64,000 nucleotides of DNA, from positions 62,448-126,447 of the forward strand of contig NZ_MPDJ01000011.1 of the NCBI RefSeq assembly GCF_001881565.1, written 5' to 3'. Source of the DNA: Eisenbergiella tayi (lineage in GTDB: Bacteria > Bacillota > Clostridia > Lachnospirales > Lachnospiraceae). Of the stretch, positions 43,598 to 51,859 are shown piece by piece. The notes under the pieces are model-generated. The model made no database searches. It saw nothing but the letters and a program-made list of their open reading frames with translations, and was not told the DNA's origin. Each line of letters opens with the position of its first letter. Within the stretch, counting starts at the first letter, position 1. The translations under genes were made by a program, and so were the position numbers.

Positions 43598-43992
43598 CTC
43601 TTTTTTCCTCCGGAGGGTGTATGCTTCCCTGTTTTACTGTCTATAAAATCCTGAAGGCAGGCGATATCTTCATCACTCAGTTCTTCTCCGTCATACAGGG
43701 CTGTGGCGAAGTTGGATATGGAGCCTCCGAACATACGCTTTAAAATATGCCGTCCGGTTTCTTTTAAATAAGGTTCCTTTTCCACACGGGCGCTGTAATA
43801 ATTGATTTTGCCTCTCTTCTCCCTTTCTACGAAGCCTCTTTCCTCCAGCCGGGAAAGAAGGGACAGAATCGTACTTGGCAGCACTTCCCTGCCTTCATCC
43901 ATCCTTTCCTCAATCTCCATTCTGGTAACCGGCCCTTCGGCATCCCAGATAATCATCATTAATTCCAGTTCCGCATCAGGCAGTTTCTTCAT
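43594..43992 (-). CDS. BlaI/MecI/CopY family transcriptional repressor
   Basis: A 132-residue winged-helix repressor ('LPDAELELMMIIWDAEGPVTRMEIEERM...PSTILSLLSRLEERGFVEREKRGKINYY'), the typical BlaI fold and length. It is followed, with an ATGA overlap, by the M56 receptor that in known systems cleaves the repressor to induce. Its promoter carries a palindrome that matches a BlaI-type operator, so autorepression is likely. Beta-lactam sensing should not be assumed because the receptor lacks the penicillin-binding domain. Confidence 0.9.
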   Translation of the reverse strand: MKKLPDAELELMMIIWDAEGPVTRMEIEERMDEGREVLPSTILSLLSRLEERGFVEREKRGKINYYSARVEKEPYLKETGRHILKRMFGGSISNFATALYDGEELSDEDIACLQDFIDSKTGKHTPSGGKKR

Positions 43993-44014
43993 ATTAAATA
44001 ATCCCCCGTTTCAA

Positions 44015-44032
44015 ATTAGTCATTTGTCTAAT
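44015..44032. promoter_or_regulatory. Probable BlaI-type operator
   Basis: The 18 bases 44015-44032 contain the inverted repeat ATTAG-N8-CTAAT, read on the minus strand with ACAAATGA between. It lies just downstream of the blaI -10, over the transcription start. A related half-site (CATTTGTCT) recurs at about 44077, between the blaI and cfa genes. Confidence 0.6.
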
Positions 44033-44035
44033 TAA

Positions 44036-44064
44036 AGAGTATAACAAATCATATAGATTGTCAA
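44036..44064 (-). promoter_or_regulatory. Promoter of the blaI-M56 operon
   Basis: On the minus strand, TTGACA (44064-44059), 17 bases, TACTCT (44041-44036). The operator directly follows. Confidence 0.65.
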
Positions 44065-44268
44065 ATGTTTTTCTACATTTGTCTCGTTTTCTTTCCGACC
44101 GTCTTCCTTTTTCCAAAACGGTCTGCTTACGATATCTCTTTCTTTTCGCCCGATCCAATAATAAGCGTTATATATGCAAAATCATGGGAATACTTAAAAA
44201 AATCGCAAAAAAAATGATCCATTCTCTGTTTTTGGTGTATTATAGATGTAGACAAGGAGGATATTACT

Positions 44269-45432
44269 ATGCTGGAAGAACATGTAATGCTGCAGTTTTT
44301 AAGAAAATTTGATGAATATCCCTTTCTGGTTAAAATGGACGGAAAGGAATATCTCATCGGGGAAGGGGATCCCACTTTTACCGTTCAATTCAATAAAGAG
44401 ATTTCTCTTTCCGATTTAGCGACAAGTACTTCTCTTGCACTGGGAGAAGCATATATGAATCATGATCTGGAAGTCGAAGGCGATTTGTACAATGCATTGG
44501 ATCATTTTCTGGGACAGATGGGAAAGTTTTCAGCAGATCATAATGCCTTGAAAAAGCTGATACACACTTCTACCGCAAAGAAAAACCAGCAAAAGGAGGT
44601 AAGCAGCCATTATGATATCGGAAACGATTTCTACAAATTATGGCTGGATGAGACACTGAGCTATTCCTGCGGCTATTTTCTTCACGAAGATGATACCCTG
44701 TATCAGGCGCAGGTCAATAAGGTGGATTACATTCTGCAGAAGCTCTGTCTGAAAGAAGGTATGACCCTGCTGGATATTGGCTGCGGCTGGGGTTTCCTGC
44801 TGATTGAGGCCGCTAAAAAATACAAAATAAAGGGAACCGGAATCACCTTAAGCCAGGAGCAGTACAGGGAATGCCAGACCCGGATTAAAAAAGAGGGGCT
44901 GGAGGATTATCTGACTGTGGAGCTGATGGATTACCGTGATCTTCCCAAATCACATCTGACCTTCGACAGAGTGGTAAGCGTAGGTATGGTGGAGCATGTA
45001 GGCCGGGAGAATTATCAGATTTTCCTTCATTGCGTCAGCCAGATCATGAAACCCGGTGGATTGTTTCTGCTTCATTTTATCAGTGCGCTGAAGGAATATC
45101 CGGGAGATCCCTGGATTAAAAAATATATTTTCCCCGGAGGAGTGGTTCCCAGCCTGCGTGAAATGATTTCCGGCATGGCGGAAGAACAATTCCACACAAT
45201 GGATGTGGAAAACCTGAGACTCCATTATAACCGTACTCTTCTATGCTGGAGAAAGAATTATCTGGAGCATCTGGATACGGTCAGAAGCATGTTTGATGAA
45301 AAATTTGTACGCATGTGGCACCTGTATCTGGCCGCCTGCGCGGCAACCTTCTATAATGGGATTATCGACCTGCATCAGATCCTTATGACAAAAGGGATAA
45401 ATAATGAACTTCCTATGGTCAGATGGTATTAA
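44269..45432 (+). CDS. cfa: Cyclopropane-fatty-acyl-phospholipid synthase family protein
   Basis: A 387-residue SAM-dependent enzyme that methylenates unsaturated membrane acyl chains. Signatures are 'SSHYDIGNDFYKLWLDETLSYSCGYF', the SAM loop 'LLDIGCGWGFLLIEAAKKY', 'VSVGMVEHVGRENY' and 'HFISALKEYPGDPWIKKYIFPGG'. The C-terminus ('WHLYLAACAATF') is typical. It is slightly shorter than full Cfa because of a reduced N-terminal lipid-binding domain. AGGAGG precedes the ATG. It is divergent from the blaI operon, whose operator region it shares, and ends at a strong terminator. Confidence 0.92.
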   Translation: MLEEHVMLQFLRKFDEYPFLVKMDGKEYLIGEGDPTFTVQFNKEISLSDLATSTSLALGEAYMNHDLEVEGDLYNALDHFLGQMGKFSADHNALKKLIHTSTAKKNQQKEVSSHYDIGNDFYKLWLDETLSYSCGYFLHEDDTLYQAQVNKVDYILQKLCLKEGMTLLDIGCGWGFLLIEAAKKYKIKGTGITLSQEQYRECQTRIKKEGLEDYLTVELMDYRDLPKSHLTFDRVVSVGMVEHVGRENYQIFLHCVSQIMKPGGLFLLHFISALKEYPGDPWIKKYIFPGGVVPSLREMISGMAEEQFHTMDVENLRLHYNRTLLCWRKNYLEHLDTVRSMFDEKFVRMWHLYLAACAATFYNGIIDLHQILMTKGINNELPMVRWY

Positions 45433-45508
45433 AGATCAGACGGTATAATATTTTACAGCAGGAATTCAAATATATATGCGCGGACGTTTCGTTCGCTGTA
45501 CGCGACAA

Positions 45509-45542
45509 AAAAGGAGAGACCTCTCACAGGGCCTCTCCTTTT
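45509..45542. terminator. Bidirectional terminator between cfa and the GNAT gene
   Basis: Arms AAAAGGAGAG (45509-45518) and CTCTCCTTTT (45533-45542) form a stem flanked by A- and T-runs. The right arm is inside the last codons of the GNAT gene. Confidence 0.75.
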
Positions 45543-46300
45543 ATTTCCTTTATAAAAGTGCCAGGTCTGGCATCTATTTCCACCCATGCAGGCTCGAAGC
45601 CGCAGCGTATCGCGTTACGGACAGATTTCAGGTTGGCCCAGGCAGCGCAATAAAAGGGTACCTTCCCTCTTTCCAGAATTTCCAGTGCAAGCCGGCTTGT
45701 CAAAGCCGCCGCAATCCCCTGCCTTCTGTATTCCGGCAGAACATCAACTCCTATCTGCCACATGGTATCACAATCCGCGGAACACCCCGCCAATCCCACC
45801 AGCTTTCCTTCATGCCAGGCCCCTGCGGCAAGAACATCCAGTTCCCTGCGCTGGCTGCTTAACGCATTGCTCCACTGAGGAAAATAAAGTGACTCTAAAT
45901 CTTCAGGAAAAAGAATCCTGATTTCGTAATCACAGGGCATGGCCCGCAGACGCTCGCTGTCCGGCAGAAAATATTCTGCCATAAAACAGATCTGCCGATC
46001 ATCTCTGGCAAACAGATCGTTGAGAAGATACAGGTTAGGCGTCCCGAAACAATGACCAATCTGAAACCTGCCCAGATATTTTTCCACTTCGTCTGAAACA
46101 GACGGATCTACAGAAGCCACAATATTGCTTCCATAGGATATCAGCATGCAGTAAGACGGAAGCTCCAGATATTTCCTTGCTTTTTCATTTGCTTTGGATA
46201 TCACTGTCCTGTTCTGTCCGCTGGTGAAATCCTCCGGGCGGCAGTTGGCATCTATCGCGGATTGTTCCAGTGCGATACGCATGATTTCTTTTCTTGTCAT
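45524..46300 (-). CDS. GNAT family N-acetyltransferase
   Basis: A 258-residue protein. The C-terminal half shows the GNAT fold: 'GLAGCSADCDTMWQIGVDVLPEYRRQGIAAALTSRLALEILERG' contains motif A (Q/RxxGxA). The N-terminal ~110 residues are a helical extension of unknown role. The ATG at 46300 has GGAGGG upstream; in-frame codons further up lie in the end of the next gene and lack a site. It follows the upstream methyltransferase gene. The acceptor substrate is unknown. Confidence 0.78.
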   Translation of the reverse strand: MTRKEIMRIALEQSAIDANCRPEDFTSGQNRTVISKANEKARKYLELPSYCMLISYGSNIVASVDPSVSDEVEKYLGRFQIGHCFGTPNLYLLNDLFARDDRQICFMAEYFLPDSERLRAMPCDYEIRILFPEDLESLYFPQWSNALSSQRRELDVLAAGAWHEGKLVGLAGCSADCDTMWQIGVDVLPEYRRQGIAAALTSRLALEILERGKVPFYCAAWANLKSVRNAIRCGFEPAWVEIDARPGTFIKEIKGEAL

Positions 46301-46370
46301 TTCCTTTTTTCCCTCCTGCCATTGGACTGTCTGCTTACTTTCTGTCTCCTCTGGTTTTGGACAAAGCATA

Positions 46371-47159
46371 CTATTTTTTCCGCAATACCGCCATCCCCGC
46401 ATAATGCCGGATCGTAAATTCCTCCGGCGCAATTGTTTCCAGCAGACGGCGGTGTTCTTTGGTAAATGCTTCTACCTCTTTCTCAGAAAGCGATGCTCCG
46501 ATTCCCCGGCAGGCCCGGATACGTCCATCCCAGCTTTCTCTTGTGAAGGGTATCTGCAGATCGTAGATTTCATTGCTTTCCACCGTAAAATATTTTCCAT
46601 AGGCTTCAGGCACAGCAATATAATGTCTGGTTTCTCCCTTCCCGGTCCAGGAAGGATTATACTTAAGCACCAGTTCTTCGCTGGCTCCGGCAATGGGATC
46701 CTCCTCCGGCAGCCAGGCCATATACAGAATGGCAAAACGTCCGGAAGGCTTCAATACCCGGGCAAGCACCGGGGCAAGCTGTTCATGCTTAAAATAGAAA
46801 TAGCACTGGCATGCCGTTACCACATCAAAGCTTCCATCAGGGAAATCCAACTGTTCCGCAGGCCCGCTCAGGAAACGGATATCCATACCGGCCTCCTCCG
46901 AAAGTTTTTCTGCCGTCTTAATCTGGTTTTCAGAGATGTCCATTCCGGTAAATTCTGCGCCATAAGGATAGAGGTATCGGGGGAGCACGCCTGTACCCGT
47001 ACCCAGATCCAGAACCTGCTGCCCTTTGATGCAAAGGCCTGCATCAAGAATTCTCCTGTAAAATTCCGGCGGATAAATATCCCTGTATTTTGCATAGTCA
47101 CCGGAGGTTTTCCCCCAGTCAAACCCTTTACCTCCATCAATTCTTTTATCGGTAATCAT
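46371..47159 (-). CDS. Class I SAM-dependent methyltransferase
   Basis: A 262-residue methyltransferase with a textbook motif I 'QQVLDLGTGTGVLPRYL', acidic 'FTGMDISENQI' and 'SFDVVTACQCYFYF'. It resembles the UbiE/class-11 small-molecule group. Its start overlaps the stop of the upstream VOC gene by four bases, so the two are coupled. The target is unknown. Confidence 0.85.
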   Translation of the reverse strand: MITDKRIDGGKGFDWGKTSGDYAKYRDIYPPEFYRRILDAGLCIKGQQVLDLGTGTGVLPRYLYPYGAEFTGMDISENQIKTAEKLSEEAGMDIRFLSGPAEQLDFPDGSFDVVTACQCYFYFKHEQLAPVLARVLKPSGRFAILYMAWLPEEDPIAGASEELVLKYNPSWTGKGETRHYIAVPEAYGKYFTVESNEIYDLQIPFTRESWDGRIRACRGIGASLSEKEVEAFTKEHRRLLETIAPEEFTIRHYAGMAVLRKK

Positions 47160-47521
47160 AATTTATCCCCCTCTTTCACCGGCGCCGTCAGCTCTATATG
47201 GTTTCCTTCGCTGTCCTCAAATTCAGAAACCCAATTATTTCCTATTCTTTTGCATTCAAAAATTACCGGCAGACCCTCCAGCTTACTCTTCAGAATATCC
47301 AGGCAGTCCACTTCCAGGCTGGGCAGGCAGTTACTCCCGTAGGTATGAGCTTCCCCAGCTTTTTCATAAGCGAAGAGCCCCAGCCGGAATCCATTCACAT
47401 CAAATACACTGTAAAGCTCATCCCTGCCGGTCACGGGCTGCTCCAGGAAGGATTCATAAAACCGGATGGCTCTGTCCATATCCTTTACACAAAGATACAA
47501 AGAACGGATCGTACAATTCAT
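47156..47521 (-). CDS. VOC (glyoxalase/bleomycin-resistance/dioxygenase) superfamily protein
   Basis: A 121-residue single VOC-fold protein: 'CTIRSLYLCVKDMDRAIRFYESFLEQPV' at the N-terminus and 'WVSEFEDSEGNHIELTAPV' at the end, the two beta-alpha-beta-beta-beta repeats with metal-ligand positions. Possible roles are detoxification or antibiotic binding; none can be assigned. It is coupled by an ATGA overlap to the methyltransferase. Confidence 0.82.
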   Translation of the reverse strand: MNCTIRSLYLCVKDMDRAIRFYESFLEQPVTGRDELYSVFDVNGFRLGLFAYEKAGEAHTYGSNCLPSLEVDCLDILKSKLEGLPVIFECKRIGNNWVSEFEDSEGNHIELTAPVKEGDKL

Positions 47522-47622
47522 ATTCTGCCCCTTTCCTAATTCCGCTTATTATCACACTATTATCTTACACGAAAGGTTCCGCCGCTGCAATCTGCTGCTC
47601 CCCTGCCTTTCCTTTAAAACAT

Positions 47623-48084
47623 CTACAGCATATGCCGCATCGTTTTCTGCGTATCCCTGTATCCCATTTTTTCATATAGTCCTTCCGCAGAAAAATTGCC
47701 TGCCAGGACTCCGAGCTCTATGTATTCCAGTCCTCTTTTTACGGCCCAGGCTTCCGCCTCCTTGAGCAAACTGGTCCCGATGCCTTTTCCACGGTGCTTT
47801 TCATCAACTGCCAAATCCATGATACAGGCAAAACGATGCGGAATGAAGCACTCATAAGGCGGCGCAGACTTTTGCTGGACCATAAGAAAGCCAACCATTT
47901 TCTCTTCCTCCCAGGCGGTAAGGATATCTGCTTCTTCGCTTTCCATATTCATTCGTATAAATGATTCGTCCTGAGAAGCCGGACGGATAAATTCCGGCTG
48001 GATTTCCGCCATCGCGGCAAAAAGCTGCCTGTAAAGTTCTTCAATCTCCGGAATATCCTCAGCTGCTGCAATCCTGATTTTCAT
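47623..48084 (-). CDS. GNAT family N-acetyltransferase
   Basis: A 153-residue GNAT enzyme: 'FACIMDLAVDEKHRGKGIGTSLLKEAEAWA' is motif A, and 'GLEYIELGVLAGNFSAEGLYEKMGYR' is motif B. The substrate is unknown. It lies about 100 bases upstream of the VOC gene on the same strand and is divergent from the LuxE-like gene. Confidence 0.87.
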   Translation of the reverse strand: MKIRIAAAEDIPEIEELYRQLFAAMAEIQPEFIRPASQDESFIRMNMESEEADILTAWEEEKMVGFLMVQQKSAPPYECFIPHRFACIMDLAVDEKHRGKGIGTSLLKEAEAWAVKRGLEYIELGVLAGNFSAEGLYEKMGYRDTQKTMRHML

Positions 48085-48239
48085 ACTGCTCTCCTCCTGT
48101 CATTTCTATATTGTTAAAATTTTTGGAATTGGAATAAGTATAAACTGAATTACTCCTGAAAACAAGTAATTGCGGCTGAAAACAGCCCTGAAAGCAGTCT
48201 CATTCCATGGAAAGCCCTGTGCAATAGCCTGAAAAACAC

Positions 48240-48278
48240 ACAGTCTGCCGGATACAAGGTAGATTATCGGCAGACTGT
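48240..48278. repeat. Perfect 11-bp inverted repeat upstream of the luxE-like gene
   Basis: ACAGTCTGCCG (48240-48250) and CGGCAGACTGT (48268-48278), 17-base loop, in the ~250-base gap between the GNAT and luxE-like genes. On the plus strand no T-run follows; on the minus strand it is followed by GTGTTTTTC. It may be a leader hairpin, an operator, or a minus-strand terminator. Confidence 0.55.
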
Positions 48279-48335
48279 ATGTTAAAATATATCATAAATA
48301 TTTTCAAAAAACGATAATCAAAGGAGGTGTTCTCC

Positions 48336-49457
48336 ATAAAATTCCGTACAACGCTTTTTCGTGCAAAGGATCCTTTTGACACGGAAAGTACCAATGCTGT
48401 TTTTTTCCGGGCAGTGAAGGAAAACTGCCGGTTTCAATATGATAACTGCAAAGAGTACCGTTCCATTCTGGATTACTATGGTGTAAAGCCGGAATCACTC
48501 TGCAGTTATGAGGATATCGCAAAAATACCCTTTTTACCGACCCTGCTTTTCAAACATCATAAGCTGTTTTCCGTTTCCCCCCGGAAAATGCTCATACGTG
48601 CGACCTCTTCCGGCACGAAGGGGGTATTCAGTGAAATCGGCTACGATACAGGCGGTTTATTCTGTGCCTTAAAAATGGTGCTGAAAATAGGCGGGCTCCG
48701 CCATCTCTTTTCACCTGTCCCCTGCCATTACGTGGTTTTCGGCTATAAGCCCCATAAAGGCAACCGGACAGCTGTTACTAAAACAGCATTCGGGGCGACT
48801 CTGTTCGCCCCGGCAATAAGCCGTTCCTTCGCCCTGAAATATCAGAATGGAGCTTATACCCCTGATTTAGAGGCTATGATCCGGGCCATTCAAAAGCACA
48901 GCAGTTCCCGTTTTCCCTTACGATTTATGGGCTTTCCTTCCTATACTTATTTTGTCCTGCAGATGATGGATGAACGGGGGATACGTCTGAAACTGAAAAA
49001 AGGTTCCAAAATTATGCTGGGAGGCGGCTGGAAGCAGTTTTATACCCAGCAGGTTGATAAAAAAACCTTTTATGAACTGGCATACAGAGTACTGGGAATC
49101 GGGGATGAAGATATCGTGGAATTTTTCGGTGCGGCGGAGCATCCCATTCTTTATTGTGACTGTAAAAACCATCATTTCCATGTACCCGCCTACAGCCGCG
49201 TCATCATAAGGGACGTAAATACCCTCCAACCCCTTGGAAACGGAAAAACCGGGCTGATTAACCTGATAACGCCCATGATAAAAGCCACTCCCATACTCAG
49301 CGTTATGACGGATGATTTGGGTGTTCTGCATGACGGATGCGAATGCGGCTGCGGAATCCATTCCCCTTATCTGGAGGTCATCGGACGTGTCGGACTGAAG
49401 GATATCAAAACCTGTGCTGCCGGAGCGGCAGAACTTATTTCGGAGATAAAATTATGA
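48336..49457 (+). CDS. LuxE-like acyl-protein synthetase
   Basis: A 373-residue member of the LuxE acyl-protein synthetase family. The adenylate-forming signature is 'IRATSSGTKGVFSEIGYD'. The C-terminus has the Cys-rich 'HDGCECGCGIHSPYLEVIGRVGLKDIKTCAAGAAEL', where the acylated Cys of LuxE resides. In bacterial luminescence LuxE activates fatty acids and passes them to LuxC. The start is odd: AGGAGG (48322-48327) is perfectly spaced eight bases before an ATA codon at 48336; the only other start, a GTG at 48327, overlaps the ribosome-binding site. The luxC-like gene follows with an ATGA overlap. Confidence 0.82.
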   Translation: MKFRTTLFRAKDPFDTESTNAVFFRAVKENCRFQYDNCKEYRSILDYYGVKPESLCSYEDIAKIPFLPTLLFKHHKLFSVSPRKMLIRATSSGTKGVFSEIGYDTGGLFCALKMVLKIGGLRHLFSPVPCHYVVFGYKPHKGNRTAVTKTAFGATLFAPAISRSFALKYQNGAYTPDLEAMIRAIQKHSSSRFPLRFMGFPSYTYFVLQMMDERGIRLKLKKGSKIMLGGGWKQFYTQQVDKKTFYELAYRVLGIGDEDIVEFFGAAEHPILYCDCKNHHFHVPAYSRVIIRDVNTLQPLGNGKTGLINLITPMIKATPILSVMTDDLGVLHDGCECGCGIHSPYLEVIGRVGLKDIKTCAAGAAELISEIKL

Positions 49458-50746
49458 TACTGGCTAAAGGAAAGCTTTATGATTCCAGCGAACAGGGACG
49501 CATCCTGTCCGGTATGGAAGAAGAAATCAATCATACTCTTGCAGAGAAAACGCTGTCTGCAGATACGGTCATTACCGCAATTGATGCTCTTGGCAAAAAG
49601 ATTGCGGACGGTGTATTTGATGAAAAAATCGCAGGGCTTGCCATGGACGGCGCTGAACGGTACAAATCCCTTGCCGCCGTCATCCTGAGCCGGGAAAACA
49701 TAGAATATAAACTCCATATGGAGCTGGGTGAGGATTTTTTTGTCCCGTTCAGGACAAAGCCTCCCCATGATCAGAAAAGTATCTGTGTCCGCGCCATGCC
49801 CTTAGGAACCCTTCTGCACATAGCCGCAGGGAACGTTGACGGTCTGCCGGCCTTCAGCCTTGCGGAAGGGCTGCTGACAGGAAACATAAACATAGTGAAG
49901 CTGCCTCAGGCCGATGACGGCCTTTCCCTCATGATCATTACAACCCTTATCGAAATCGAGCCTGCCCTCAGTGACTTCATCTATGTTTTCGATACTCCTT
50001 CCGACGATTTGCCTGCCATGAAAAGGATGGCCGATATGGCAGACGGAATTGTGGTATGGGGCGGAGACGCCGCCGTTTCCGCAGTAAGGCAGTTTGCACC
50101 TGCCGGGGCGAAGCTGATCGAATGGGGACACAAGCTTGGGTTCGCGTATATTTCCGGTTACCAGGATAAGGAACGGGAATTGAAAGCCCTGGCGGAACAT
50201 ATCGCATCCACCAAACAGCTTTTATGCAGCTCCTGTCAGACTATTTTTCTGGATACCCACAGCCTTGACGAGCTGCATCATTTCTGTGAAGATTTCCTGC
50301 CTTATCTGGAAACCGCTGTCTCACAATATCCCTCTCCCAGCCTGGGAGGCGCCGCCGAAATTACGCTCCTGAAATACACGGATACCCTGGAAAAAATCCT
50401 GCGGGGTACACAGGAAGCCGATACAGCAGATTTCCGTGCAGATGGCTGCAGCCTGACCGCCTGCCGGGACAGTGAGCTTGAGCTCTCTTATATGTTCGGC
50501 AACTGCTATGTAAAAAGACTGCCAAAGGAAAATATCATATCCACCCTGCGGAGGAAAAAGGGGTATCTTCAGACTGCCGGACTTATTTGTCCTGCCGGGA
50601 AACGGGAGGAACTGACAGAACTGCTGGCCAGAGCCGGTGCAGTGCGGATTACCGGCGCGGGAAACATGTCGGAAGATTTCTGCGGGGAAGCTCATGACGG
50701 AGTTTATCCGCTCAGACAGTATACACGCATTGTTAATATAGAATAA
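49454..50746 (+). CDS. LuxC-like acyl-CoA/acyl-protein reductase
   Basis: A 430-residue aldehyde-dehydrogenase-fold reductase of the LuxC family. 'AMPLGTLLHIAAGNVDGLPAFSLAEGLLTGNINIVKLP' is the diagnostic LuxC stretch, and the nucleophile Cys is probably C258 in 'STKQLLCSSCQTIF'. It reduces an acyl thioester to an aldehyde with NADPH (family knowledge). Its ATG at 49454 overlaps the luxE-like stop, so the pair is one operon. No luxD, luciferase or alkane gene is nearby, so the aldehyde's fate is unknown. A terminator follows within five bases. Confidence 0.85.
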   Translation: MILAKGKLYDSSEQGRILSGMEEEINHTLAEKTLSADTVITAIDALGKKIADGVFDEKIAGLAMDGAERYKSLAAVILSRENIEYKLHMELGEDFFVPFRTKPPHDQKSICVRAMPLGTLLHIAAGNVDGLPAFSLAEGLLTGNINIVKLPQADDGLSLMIITTLIEIEPALSDFIYVFDTPSDDLPAMKRMADMADGIVVWGGDAAVSAVRQFAPAGAKLIEWGHKLGFAYISGYQDKERELKALAEHIASTKQLLCSSCQTIFLDTHSLDELHHFCEDFLPYLETAVSQYPSPSLGGAAEITLLKYTDTLEKILRGTQEADTADFRADGCSLTACRDSELELSYMFGNCYVKRLPKENIISTLRRKKGYLQTAGLICPAGKREELTELLARAGAVRITGAGNMSEDFCGEAHDGVYPLRQYTRIVNIE

Positions 50747-50750
50747 AATT

Positions 50751-50786
50751 GACAGGCCGCTTACTTCTGCGGCCTGTCTGTTTTAT
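50751..50786. terminator. Bidirectional terminator after the luxC-like gene
   Basis: GACAGGCCGC (50751-50760) and GCGGCCTGTC (50769-50778), 10-bp perfect stem, loop of eight bases, followed by TGTTTTATT on the plus strand and AATTTTATT on the minus strand. Confidence 0.8.
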
Positions 50787-51027
50787 TCCTATGCTGTTTT
50801 CTGATTACCAGAGCCGTCGCCGCAGCTGCAAGAATAAGAAGTGCTGTAAGCAAATATACCGGCGTATAGTTAATTTTACCCGCAATAAATATACTCGTGG
50901 GACCATCCGCCCCGCCGATTATGGATATTGCAGAGGCCTTCTTCCGCCAGCCAAGCACACTCGCTATAATACCCAGCACACTGCATGCAGATAATACCCA
51001 GAAAAGTATTTTTGTTCCTTTTTTCAT
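50761..51027 (-). CDS. Small membrane protein carrying the oxaloacetate-decarboxylase-beta GGADGPT motif
   Basis: An 88-residue protein with two probable membrane helices (~8-26 and ~55-78) joined by 'AISIIGGADGPTSIFIAGK'. This matches the highly conserved loop of Na+-pumping decarboxylase beta subunits, which are normally ~370-430 residues. It is therefore either a remnant or a free-standing small membrane protein that kept the ion-binding motif. A complete frame with a ribosome-binding site argues for a real gene. There are no alpha or gamma subunits nearby. Confidence 0.65.
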   Translation of the reverse strand: MKKGTKILFWVLSACSVLGIIASVLGWRKKASAISIIGGADGPTSIFIAGKINYTPVYLLTALLILAAAATALVIRKQHRNKTDRPQK

Positions 51028-51113
51028 ATATATCTCTCCTTTTATCTCAGCTGTCCGCTTTTGTCATTCTTCCTACTACTGAACAGCTGGAAAATACTGA
51101 TTGACCAGTTCTT

Positions 51114-51839
51114 TCACTTCCACACAGCCCCGTCTGTCTTTATCGAAAAACCCAAAACACGCATCAGGTTATAATAAATCATCTCCTGCACCTTGTCTGA
51201 TGGGTGAAGGCCGTCATTTCTGCAGCCCTTCCCAAATATAATATCATCAATCTTTTTCCCCGTGAAGAAAAGATAATCCATAATATAATTATAGTTATCC
51301 ACTATAAGGATATCTTCCGCCTCTGCCACATCAATAATAGTATTGGCAACGTCCTCCAAATGATAAAGCCTGTTTTTATAGGATTCATTCTCTGCGGTAG
51401 ATGGATTGGGGGTAAACACTGCAACCGGCTTATTTTTCCCTTTAAAATAACGTATCATCCAGATAAGGTTGCTGCGCAGCTCATCCATTCCATTTACCCT
51501 TTTACGATCGTTCGCCCCCAGAAATAAAAATATGATATCATCCTTATCTTCCTGAAAAACAGAGGGTAAATGATTCTTCAGCTGAAAGGAAAAAGCGCCT
51601 CCGCATCCGTTATTCACCACCGTACAGCCCGGGTATTTATCATCAATATAGTTTTGAAAACGGCTCCACCAGCTGTTTGGCGCAGCACGCCTTACAAAAA
51701 CATCCTCCCCGTCATGCAGTATCACTTCCTCCGTGCTATAGCTGTCAGAACTGCCCGCGCCTGCAGCCAGGCTGTCTCCAATGATATTAATCTGCGCCCC
51801 CTGTCTGATCAATCCCCTGATCACCGCTCTGTCATTCAT
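51114..51839 (-). CDS. SGNH/GDSL family hydrolase
   Basis: A 241-residue SGNH hydrolase. Block I is 'INIIGDSLAAGAGSSD' (GDS), the oxyanion Gly lies in 'NNGCGGAFS', the Asn block is 'FLFLGANDRKRV' and the catalytic Asp/His are in 'RNDGLHPSDK'. There is no signal peptide. The ATG at 51839 has GGAGGG five bases upstream, and the upstream gene ends at 51860. Likely an esterase; the substrate is unknown. Confidence 0.85.
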   Translation of the reverse strand: MNDRAVIRGLIRQGAQINIIGDSLAAGAGSSDSYSTEEVILHDGEDVFVRRAAPNSWWSRFQNYIDDKYPGCTVVNNGCGGAFSFQLKNHLPSVFQEDKDDIIFLFLGANDRKRVNGMDELRSNLIWMIRYFKGKNKPVAVFTPNPSTAENESYKNRLYHLEDVANTIIDVAEAEDILIVDNYNYIMDYLFFTGKKIDDIIFGKGCRNDGLHPSDKVQEMIYYNLMRVLGFSIKTDGAVWK

Positions 51840-51859
51840 TTTTCCCTCCGATATCCGTT

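Noticed and set aside
41165..43992. Beta-lactam-responsive bla operon
   Set aside because: The receptor lacks a penicillin-binding domain and no secreted beta-lactamase gene is linked.
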